This document shows, in pieces, positions 26,809 to 34,226 of a stretch of DNA of 64,000 nt (position 1 is the first letter of the stretch; each line of letters starts with the position of its first letter). The notes beneath the pieces were generated by a model. That model was given only the letters and a program-made list of their open reading frames with translations. It had not been told where the DNA came from and did not search any database. The position numbers and the translations under genes were made by a program. Source of the stretch: Streptomyces sp. QL37 (GTDB lineage: Bacteria > Actinomycetota > Actinomycetes > Streptomycetales > Streptomycetaceae); assembly GCF_002941025.1 (NCBI RefSeq), contig NZ_PTJS01000001.1, positions 1,550,001 to 1,614,000 on the forward strand, written 5' to 3'.

Positions 26809-28320
26809 ATGAGCGCCCGCAACGCCCTCCCGGTCATTCCGGGCTTCTACCCTGATCCGTCCGTCTGTCGTGTCGGCGACGACTACTACCTGGTGACCTC
26901 CAGCTTCGAGTACTTCCCCGGCGTCCCCATCTTCCACAGCCGCAATCTGGTCGACTGGAAGCAGATCGGCAACGTCCTGGACCGGCCCGGCCAGCTCGTT
27001 GTGCGGCCTGGCAGGGAAGGCGCGAGTGCGGGCATCTACGCGCCCACGATCCGGCACCACGACGGCCGGTTCTGGGTGACGACGACCAACCGCGAAACGG
27101 TCATGGACGGGCACCTCATCGTCCACACCGACGATCCCGCGGGCGACTGGAGCGACCCGGTCCACACAACCGGCGCTCTCGGGATCGACCCGGACCTGGC
27201 ATGGGACACGGACGGCACCTGTTACCTGACCTACTCCTCCCCCGGCGGCATCTGGCAGACCACGGTCGAGCCGACGACCGGCAAGGTCCTGTCCACGCCC
27301 CAGGTCATCTGGACCGGGACCGGTCTGGCCCACCCCGAAGGGCCGCATTTGATCCGGCGCGGCGCCTACTGGTACCTGTTGATCGCCGAGGGGGGAACCG
27401 GCCCCGGCCATGGGATCTGCCTCGCACGGTCAGAATCGCCCTCCGGCCCCTGGGAATCGCACCCGAACAACCCTGTGCTGAGCCACCGGAGCACGGAACA
27501 CCCGGTGCAGAACACCGGCCATGGCGACCTGGTCGAGCTGCCCGACGGCTCCTGGGCCATGGTGCATCTGGGTGTACGACCCCGTGGCTCATTTCCCGAG
27601 ACGCACGTCAACGGCCGCGAGACCTTCCTCACCGGAATCGACTGGGTGGACGACTGGCCGGTGGTTGTCGAGGACCGCTTCACCGTCCCGGAGCAACCGA
27701 CCGCGTTCACCGAGGAGTTCGCCGGCCAAGGGCTGGACCCGCGCTTCGTCGCCCCAGGGGTTGACCCGCGTTCGTTCACCGAGATCACGCCAGGCGGGGG
27801 CGTGCGCCTGGCGGCCGGGCGGGCCCCTGAGGCACGGGAGGCCGAGAGGCTACTCGCCTTCCGCGCCCGCGACACTGCGTGGACGGCCACCGCGACCGTT
27901 CCGGAAGGCGACGTCGCCTTCGTCGTGCGCATCGACGACGCCCACTGGGCCGGGCTGGAGCGCCGGGGCCGGACACTCTCTGCACGGGTCGTCATCGGCC
28001 CACTGGACCAGGTCCTGGCCTCCGTCGAGGATGCCGCCCCGGATCGGCCCCTCGTCCTGCGCACGACCTCCAACACCGAACAGTTCAGTTTCGCCAAAGG
28101 CCCTGACGACCTGCACCTCGGCTATCTGGGCGAGGAAGGGTTCCAACCTCTGATCACCATCGACGGCCGCTACCTCTCCACCGAGGTCGCAGGCGGCTTC
28201 ACCGGTCGCGTCATCGGTCTCGAAGCCCTGAGCTCCGGCACCCTGGTGACCAGGCTGACCTACACGCCCGACCCGGTTCTTGAGCCGGCCCCATCTCACC
28301 AGCCTGCCGTGGAGGCCTGA
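26809..28320 (+). CDS. GH43 beta-xylosidase / alpha-L-arabinofuranosidase
   Basis: This 503-residue GH43 enzyme has a five-bladed propeller followed by a C-terminal beta-sandwich of the beta-xylosidase C2 type (from about residue 305). The triad is D16 (FYPDPS), D127 (GIDPDL) and E177 (HPEGPH). No signal peptide is present, so it acts on imported xylo- or arabino-oligosaccharides. AGGGAC precedes the ATG. It is monocistronic under operator A. Subfamily 11/12 features are visible but the xylose versus arabinose preference cannot be decided. Confidence 0.92.
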   Translation: MSARNALPVIPGFYPDPSVCRVGDDYYLVTSSFEYFPGVPIFHSRNLVDWKQIGNVLDRPGQLVVRPGREGASAGIYAPTIRHHDGRFWVTTTNRETVMDGHLIVHTDDPAGDWSDPVHTTGALGIDPDLAWDTDGTCYLTYSSPGGIWQTTVEPTTGKVLSTPQVIWTGTGLAHPEGPHLIRRGAYWYLLIAEGGTGPGHGICLARSESPSGPWESHPNNPVLSHRSTEHPVQNTGHGDLVELPDGSWAMVHLGVRPRGSFPETHVNGRETFLTGIDWVDDWPVVVEDRFTVPEQPTAFTEEFAGQGLDPRFVAPGVDPRSFTEITPGGGVRLAAGRAPEAREAERLLAFRARDTAWTATATVPEGDVAFVVRIDDAHWAGLERRGRTLSARVVIGPLDQVLASVEDAAPDRPLVLRTTSNTEQFSFAKGPDDLHLGYLGEEGFQPLITIDGRYLSTEVAGGFTGRVIGLEALSSGTLVTRLTYTPDPVLEPAPSHQPAVEA

Positions 28321-28338
28321 TTCCTCCCGCCTTCGACT

Positions 28339-28377
28339 CCGCTGCCCGGCATGCGCAGGTCGAATGCCGGGCAGCGG
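28339..28377. terminator. strong terminator after GH43 gene
   Basis: Perfect 14-bp arms CCGCTGCCCGGCAT and ATGCCGGGCAGCGG with an 11-base loop lie between converging genes. Confidence 0.8.
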
Positions 28378-28407
28378 ACGTACGCACCAACCACTTGACC
28401 CGGCCCG

Positions 28408-29104
28408 TCAGTCTGCGCTGCCCGACACGCCGCGGCTACGCGCGACGTTCCCGAGCCAGGCCACACTCGGCTTCGGCGTGCGGACGATGGTCCGACGGTC
28501 GACGGCGATGAGTTCGAACGTCGGCGCCCAACGGCCCTGTTCGAAGTTGTCCGGCGCGACCGTTGCAGACCCGCGTACGTCGACACCTTCGGCGACCACC
28601 GCGTAAAGGTGCTCGAGGGCCCGGCTGGTGCAGGCGATGGGACGCGAGTCGTCGTCGGTGGCAATGCCGTTCTCCGTGACGAGCAGCAGCAAGCTGCCGT
28701 CGGTGTCCTCCCACGCCTGGCGCGGAGCGGCGCCCAGCCAGTCATCACCGTGGGGACCCGAGTGATAGAGGCCCTCCCATTCCCTCCGCGGTCGAGCGTG
28801 TAGCCGCTCGCTCCGGGTGAAGGGACGAGTGCCTGCTGCGCCACGGTCCATCCGACCTTCGCGCTGGTGTGCTCGCGGACGACGGCGACGGCTGCGCGAT
28901 GTGTGCTCCCGCCTCCGCCAACAAGCGCATCTCCTGGGGGTAGCGGTTGCATCTGCCACAAGCGTCGCCGCTGAGTTCCAGGTGGCCGCGGCTCTGGTGT
29001 TCCATGCGCCACCAGTCGCTGTGGCGGCTGTTGCCCTCGGTCTGGTGCGGCAAGGTGGAAGCGCCCCACAAGATGCCGGGACGGAGGCCGGGGACACAAG
29101 TCAT
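28408..29104 (-). pseudogene. GH1 beta-glucosidase remnant
   Basis: Three frames are needed to read this gene. The start (LRPGILWGASTLPHQTEGN, then SDWW) and RYPQEMRLLAEAG are the GH1 N-terminus. SAKVGWTVAQQALVPSPG and then LLVTENGIATDD, with the nucleophile Glu, belong to the C-terminal half, followed by RTPKPSVAWLGNVAR. The central 200 or so residues carrying the TxNEP acid/base are deleted and at least two frameshifts remain, so it is inactive. Its start overlaps the preceding GH3 remnant as ATGA, so both once formed one operon. Confidence 0.8.
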
Positions 29105-29508
29105 CGCATGGCCTCCAGGATTCGATTCAAGTCGTCGGCGGACACCGGGACTCCGGGGAAGTGCGGGTACTGGCCGGCCGGAATGGAGGCGACCACGTCC
29201 GTGAGATCGCTGCCGGCTTCGGCCCGTCGGCGTTGTTCCTCGGTCATCCCGGCCAGGAGTACGTCCTGAAGCAGCGGTCCGGCGACCGGATGGGAGAACC
29301 AGTCGCCGATCGCGGAGTCCAGGGTGAGCGCACCGTTCGCAGCGTCGCCGACTACGGCGAGTGACCTCTCAGCAACACCTCTCACGTCGACCTGGCCGAC
29401 TGGGCGCGCTCCATCCTCTTCCGGTTGCCGAGCAGACGAGAAATCGCCGCTCGGGTGCAGCAAGGCCTTCTCTTCCCGGGAGGGCGCTACGGGTTCGGAC
29501 TGCGGCAT
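29101..29508 (-). pseudogene. GH3 beta-glucosidase remnant with large internal deletion
   Basis: A continuous 135-residue frame joins a GH3-like opening (PSREEKALLHPSGDF, compare the usual LEEKASLTSGGDFW) to the tail found at the end of some actinobacterial GH3 enzymes (LTLDSAIGDWFSHPVAGP.. to ..ILEAMR). The catalytic barrel, about 700 residues, is missing. The frame, an SD-like AAGGGA and an upstream operator A have survived, so a short peptide may still be made, but it cannot be a glycosidase. Confidence 0.65.
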
Positions 29509-29608
29509 GAACGAACGTCCCTTCTCGTCGCGCGACCACATGGCCGCCGGATCGGGGACGACGTGCCGACGGGCTCCGCCCGCCCGGAGGTCGCAGGGAA
29601 TACCTCCT

Positions 29609-29635
29609 CTAAAATCTACCATTTAAAAAATTTAG
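29609..29635. promoter_or_regulatory. operator A, site 6 (decayed GH3-GH1 operon)
   Basis: The best-preserved palindrome of the set has arms CTAAAATCTACC and AAAAAATTTAG. It lies 101 bases before the GH3 remnant start. No gene was seen between it and the TetR gene to the right. Confidence 0.75.
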
Positions 29636-29825
29636 CCCCGGCCTGTAACTCAGGAAGGGGGCGACATCACATCGTGGGTGTGCTCGGCCGTTCCGACGTG
29701 TCGGACCTCAGCAGCCCCGCACCCCGTGCTCCCCCGGCAACAAGTCTGCCTGCCCGGCTCGACGCGCTGCGCATCGGCGACGGTGGACGCGTCGTCGCCG
29801 ACGGCACGGGCAGGTGGCCGAGAGG

Positions 29826-30491
29826 TCAGCCCGTGGGCGGCTCCGCTCGCGCCCCGGACGTGGTTGCGCCCGGACCGGTCAACAGGCGGGTGAACGTCTC
29901 GGCGATGGTCGCGATGTCGACTGTGGGATCGTGCATCCATTGGATCTGCAACCCGTCCAGGACGGCGAGCAGCGCCCTGGCCAGATGTTCCGCAGGTGCG
30001 TCGTCTCGCATTTCCCCGAGTCGCTGCTGTGTTGCGAAGTCCCGCGTGACCTCGTCGGCGAGGGTCCGGTAGCGGTTACGGAAGTGGTCGTACGCCGGGC
30101 TTGCAGGATCGGTGGCCGCCGCTGAGAGCGTGACGTACAGCTTCGCGAGCCCGGGGTGATCGGTGGTGTGGCGGGCACTCGCCACCATTCCGTCGATCAT
30201 GGTGTGCTCGGTCGAAACCGCGGCTGCCGTCGCCTTCCCCATCGCGTCACGTCGTTCGAGGACGGCGAGGAGGAGGTCATCGCGAGTGGGGAAATAGTAG
30301 GTGAGTGCCGGCTGCGTCACTCCGACCCGGTCGGCGATGTCCTGGAGGGAAGCTCGTTCTCCGTGCTCGTCGATGGCCTCGTAAGCGGCCTGGAGGATCT
30401 GCTCCCGCCGCTCGGCGCTCTTGCGGTAGGGCCCCCGCGGCTTTCGCGGCTTCGTCACTGCGGAGCTTCCCGATTTCTTCTTGTCCGTCAC
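29826..30491 (-). CDS. TetR family regulator
   Basis: This 221-residue TetR protein starts at GTG after a Lys-rich tail. The HTH ASLQDIADRVGVTQPALTYYFPTRDDLL is clear, followed by a BetI-like/TetR_C_6 C-terminal domain (LHPG-type segment DHPGLAKLYVTLSAAA). It is separated from rhaB by hairpins and reads away from it, so it is a lone unit beside operator A site 6. Control of the rhamnose or glucosidase genes is possible but not shown by sequence. Confidence 0.88.
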   Translation of the reverse strand: MTDKKKSGSSAVTKPRKPRGPYRKSAERREQILQAAYEAIDEHGERASLQDIADRVGVTQPALTYYFPTRDDLLLAVLERRDAMGKATAAAVSTEHTMIDGMVASARHTTDHPGLAKLYVTLSAAATDPASPAYDHFRNRYRTLADEVTRDFATQQRLGEMRDDAPAEHLARALLAVLDGLQIQWMHDPTVDIATIAETFTRLLTGPGATTSGARAEPPTG

Positions 30492-30572
30492 CCGTCAGAC
30501 CGTACTTCAATTCAGCATGGAGACGGTGCGCGCCCCATGTCGTCGTGCCGCCGTCGCCCCCCGCCGCCGTTC

Positions 30573-30600
30573 GCGGGGCGGAGGCCTCGGAGCGCCCCGC
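30573..30600. terminator. secondary hairpin beyond rhaB
   Basis: Arms GCGGGGCG and CGCCCCGC enclose 12 bases that include the palindrome GAGGCCTC. Confidence 0.45.
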
Positions 30601-30625
30601 TGATCGGCACAGCAGCAGCCGTCTC

Positions 30626-30657
30626 GGCGACACACCCGAGCCGACGGGGGTGTCGCC
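30626..30657. terminator. terminator of the rhamnose operon
   Basis: Arms GGCGACACACCC and GGGGGTGTCGCC pair with one mismatch about 12 bases after the rhaB stop. Confidence 0.65.
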
Positions 30658-30668
30658 GCTACTCCGGT

Positions 30669-32072
30669 CTACAACGTGCGGTCGAAAGAGCGCTCGGCCA
30701 AGGCACGCAGCGCCTCCGGATCCGGGGAGACATGTCCTGCCGCCGCTGCCTGGATCAGGACGTTGCCCAGCGCCGTGGCCTCCGCCGGTCCCGCCAGGAC
30801 CTGAAGCCCTGAACGCTCTGCGATCGCCTCGCGCAACAGCGCGTTGCGGGACCCGCCCCCCACCACATGGATGCGGTTGATGGAGCGCCCGGTCAGCCGT
30901 GAAGCCGCTTCTACCGCGAGGGAGAAGCTTTCGGCCAAGCTGTCCACGATGGACCGGACGATCTCCGTCTGTGAGCGCGGCGGCTCCAGTCCCCGGTCGT
31001 CGTACCAGTCCACGATCCTCTGCGGCATGTCTCCCGGCCCGGAGAAGACCGGATCGTCCACGTCGAAGACGGGCCTGGCCGAGACAGCCCGTGCACCGGC
31101 CAGGAGCTGCGGCAACGTGCGGGCATCACCCAGCACATTCCACCGGCGGACGCATTCATTGAGCAGCCACAGCCCCATCAGGTTGCGCTGGAAGCAGACT
31201 CTGCCGCCGTGGCCCACCTCGTTGGTGAAGCCTTCCTGATAGGCGTCCTCGCTGACGAGGGGGGTCTCGAGTTCCACCCCGGCCAGACCCCACGTCCCAC
31301 AGCTGATGTAGGCATCGCCGGGGCGGAGGGGAGTCGCGGCCACAGCGCAAGCCGTGTCGTGCGACGCGACGGAGGTGATCATCAGCCGCTCGTTCCCGAC
31401 TGCCCGCCCGACGTCGGCGAGGACGGGGACCTGCTCGTGACCGGTGCCGACAAGTGGCGGCAGCGCGGTGTCGGGAAGTCCCAGTGACCGGGCGAGTTGT
31501 CCGTCCCAGGCGCCGTTCACGTCGAGCAGCCCCGTCGTCGAGGCGATGGAAGGCTCAGCGCGCTGTACGCCGGTGAGCAGGTACTCGACCAGTTGCGGAA
31601 TCAGGAGAACGGAATCACCCTCCTTCAGCCTTGCGTGGCGCCGGTCGTCCACCAGTTGGTACAGCGTGTTGATGGCCATCGGCTGCACACCACTGCGCCG
31701 GTACAGGTCGGCCGGCCGGAGATGCTGGTGCACGTCCTCAGCGACAGGAGCGGTGCGGGGGTCCCGGTAGTGGAATGGATCGTCGACCAGCGCCCCTCGC
31801 CGCACCAGGCCGTAGTCGACGCCCCATGAGTCGACCGCCAGGCCGGAAAGTCCCGGCTCCAGGCGAACGGCTTCCCGGAGACCCTCCATGATGTGGGTGT
31901 GCAGCTCGCCGATGTTCCACCTCAGCGTCGAGCGCGCTCCCTGCCACTCCTGGACGGGTGTGTTCGAGAATCGTCTGATCTCCCGGAGTGAGACCCGGTC
32001 GTCCGTGACGGTACCGAGCATGACCCGGCCACTCGTCGCACCGAGGTCGACCGCAGCCACTGAGTGCGTCAT
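30669..32072 (-). CDS. rhaB: rhamnulokinase
   Basis: This FGGY-family kinase phosphorylates L-rhamnulose at C1. Its 467 residues carry the N-terminal loop VDLGATSGRVML, the block SWGVDYGLV, GTWGLAGVE and the C-terminal HVVGGGSRN adenosine site, all typical of RhaB rather than xylulo- or glycerol kinases. It is the last gene of the rhamnosidase-aldolase-isomerase-kinase operon, 88 bases after rhaI. No strong SD is visible. Confidence 0.95.
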   Translation of the reverse strand: MTHSVAAVDLGATSGRVMLGTVTDDRVSLREIRRFSNTPVQEWQGARSTLRWNIGELHTHIMEGLREAVRLEPGLSGLAVDSWGVDYGLVRRGALVDDPFHYRDPRTAPVAEDVHQHLRPADLYRRSGVQPMAINTLYQLVDDRRHARLKEGDSVLLIPQLVEYLLTGVQRAEPSIASTTGLLDVNGAWDGQLARSLGLPDTALPPLVGTGHEQVPVLADVGRAVGNERLMITSVASHDTACAVAATPLRPGDAYISCGTWGLAGVELETPLVSEDAYQEGFTNEVGHGGRVCFQRNLMGLWLLNECVRRWNVLGDARTLPQLLAGARAVSARPVFDVDDPVFSGPGDMPQRIVDWYDDRGLEPPRSQTEIVRSIVDSLAESFSLAVEAASRLTGRSINRIHVVGGGSRNALLREAIAERSGLQVLAGPAEATALGNVLIQAAAAGHVSPDPEALRALAERSFDRTL

Positions 32073-32160
32073 CGCAGCTGGCCGACAGAAGCGTCCGATG
32101 AGGTCACGGGGAGCTCAGCCCTCGCCGGGGCCGATGTATGCCGTCGCCCTCGCATTGCCG

Positions 32161-33333
32161 TCACCAGCCCGCGGGCGTGCCGACGCGCTCGTCGATGCGC
32201 TTGCGGCGCTCGGCGGACCCGGCGAACGCCTTCAGCGGGTTCTCCGGCACGCCGAGCCGCTCGCGCAGCTCACGCAGCATGGGCCGCACGTCGGTCTCAT
32301 AGGCGTCGGAGAGCACCTCGTTGGCACCTACGACGTCCCCCTGGGCCTGATGCTCGGCCAACTCCTCGTGATCGACGAGAAGGGCCTTCGCGAAGGCGGT
32401 CTGCATAGCGGTGACGCTACGCAGCATCGCGGGGATCTTGTCCTCGACCATCGCGCACTGATCGATCTTGTAGAGCACCGCACGGGCCGTGTCCGCGACC
32501 GATGCCGCCGGATCGTCCTCCGCCTTCACCAGTTCGAGAGCTATCAGGAACAGTTCGTGGGGGTTGATCGCACCCACGAACAGGTCGTCGTCCGCGTACT
32601 TCTTGTTGTTCAGGTCGAAGCCACCGAGCCGACCCTCGTCGAGCAGGGTGGCCACGATGTGCTCGATGTTCACACCGAGTGCGTGATGCCCGAGGTCGAC
32701 GAGCACCTTGGCCCTGTCGCCAATCTTCTGACACATGGTCAGCGACTGACCCCAGTCCGCGATGTCTGTGTGGTAAAAGGCCGGCTCGAAGAGCTTGTAC
32801 TCGAGGATGAGGGTCATGTCGTCGTCGAGAGCCTCGTAGATCTCACGCAGCGACTGGAGGATGTGGTTACGGCGGATCCGGAAATCACCCTGGCCGGGGT
32901 AGTTCGTGCCGTCGGCCAGCCACATCGACATGGTCTTCGATCCGGTCGCCCGCATCACGTCGACGACCTCCTGCGAGTGCCCGATCGCCTTCCGCCGGAC
33001 CGCCGCGTCGAGATGAGCGAGGGAACCGAAGCGATAGTCGTCGTCCTGGAAGAGGTTCGGGCTGATCGATCCTATGCGCACCCCCTGGTCGGCGGCGTAT
33101 CGCGCGAGAGCGCCGTAGTCGTCGACACGGTCCCAGGGAATGTGCAGGGCAACGCTGGGGGCGACGCCGGTCAGCCGGTGCACGAGAGCGGCGTCGTCGA
33201 TCTTCTCCCAGACGTCACGGGGTGTCCCAGGAGTGTTGAAGACCTTGAAACGGGTCCCCGTACTCACGTATCCCCAGGATTGCGTTTCTATGTGCTGAGC
33301 CGCCAGACGGTCGAGGATCTGGCTCTTACTCAT
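32161..33333 (-). CDS. rhaI: L-rhamnose isomerase
   Basis: This TIM-barrel isomerase of 390 residues interconverts L-rhamnose and L-rhamnulose. It is of the type known from Pseudomonas stutzeri rather than E. coli RhaA. Metal-site motifs are visible: LEYKLFEPAFYHT with its Glu, DLGHHALGVN with Asp and His, and GGFDLNNKKYADDD. The ATG at MSKSQI was chosen on family length; the SD is poor, and a GTG three codons upstream is also possible. It starts 53 bases after the aldolase gene ends. Confidence 0.93.
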   Translation of the reverse strand: MSKSQILDRLAAQHIETQSWGYVSTGTRFKVFNTPGTPRDVWEKIDDAALVHRLTGVAPSVALHIPWDRVDDYGALARYAADQGVRIGSISPNLFQDDDYRFGSLAHLDAAVRRKAIGHSQEVVDVMRATGSKTMSMWLADGTNYPGQGDFRIRRNHILQSLREIYEALDDDMTLILEYKLFEPAFYHTDIADWGQSLTMCQKIGDRAKVLVDLGHHALGVNIEHIVATLLDEGRLGGFDLNNKKYADDDLFVGAINPHELFLIALELVKAEDDPAASVADTARAVLYKIDQCAMVEDKIPAMLRSVTAMQTAFAKALLVDHEELAEHQAQGDVVGANEVLSDAYETDVRPMLRELRERLGVPENPLKAFAGSAERRKRIDERVGTPAGW

Positions 33334-33386
33334 AGTTGTCACTGACTGCCTACTTTCATGAAAGGGGAAGGCCGGGGCCTGCCGCG

Positions 33387-34169
33387 TCACTTCGCGTCGG
33401 TCGAGAGCATGCCGCGCCGCAAGAGCTCGTCCGGCCGGGTATCGATCCGCTCGCAGTCTTCGGCGGAGAGATACGCGGGCACGCCCACAGTCATGGTGCC
33501 GAGCAGGACACGGGCACACTTCGTCGCCATCTCGGTGATGTCCAGCACCTCCCGGGAGGAGTTACCGAGTGCGAAGAAGCCGTGGTTGGCCAGGTAGATG
33601 GCTTTTGGGGCTGTTCCGTGGCTCGCGGAGAAGGCCCGCAGGTCCGCCCGGACCCGCCGCGCCAGGGCGAGACCGGGGTCGACATAAGGGACGAGGAGTT
33701 GGTGGCGCCCGAGCACGACGATCTGGTCAGGGATGAGGCTTCCCTGGACGAGCAACTCCGGTCGGCTGGAGCAGAGAAAGGCGTTGAGGTCCGCCGGGTG
33801 GCTGTGACCGACGACGGTGGCGTTGCCTTCGTCGACGCAGACCGCGTGCAGCAGGGACTCCACCGATGGGCGCTTGCCCTCGGGATCGGTTCGTGCTGCC
33901 TCAAAGGCCGCTTCGACGTGCTGGTCCCCGACCCGGTCCCCGTCGATGAGCTCCAGGAGAGCAGCCAGCCGGACCTGCACGAAGTCGGACGGCTGGGCCT
34001 CTCGCATCCGGGCACCACTCGCCTTGACCAGCAGAGTGCCGTCACCGAGGGATGCGGAGACGTTGCCTTCCGCCACGCACGCCCAGTCCTGATCCTCGTG
34101 CCCGAGCCGCCGCGAGAGATGGACCAGATCGGCGGCGACGGAGGAGACGCTCTCGTCGGAGGGAAGCAT
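33387..34169 (-). CDS. rhaD: class II aldolase, probable rhamnulose-1-phosphate aldolase
   Basis: This AraD/FucA/RhaD-family aldolase of about 260 residues should cleave L-rhamnulose 1-phosphate to dihydroxyacetone phosphate and L-lactaldehyde. Zinc ligands are visible as H122 and H124 (GHSHP) and H196 (LANHGF), with a candidate general acid/base near E104 (SVESLL). The sequence is divergent from E. coli RhaD, and it lacks the C-terminal dehydrogenase domain of the bifunctional RhaEW/YuxG type. A GTG three codons upstream has a closer SD-like AAAG. The assignment rests mainly on operon position. Confidence 0.8.
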   Translation of the reverse strand: MLPSDESVSSVAADLVHLSRRLGHEDQDWACVAEGNVSASLGDGTLLVKASGARMREAQPSDFVQVRLAALLELIDGDRVGDQHVEAAFEAARTDPEGKRPSVESLLHAVCVDEGNATVVGHSHPADLNAFLCSSRPELLVQGSLIPDQIVVLGRHQLLVPYVDPGLALARRVRADLRAFSASHGTAPKAIYLANHGFFALGNSSREVLDITEMATKCARVLLGTMTVGVPAYLSAEDCERIDTRPDELLRRGMLSTDAK

Positions 34170-34226
34170 GATGTGCACAGCTTTCGTCAGTAGCGGGTGT
34201 GTTGTACGTCCTGGACGGATGTGCGG

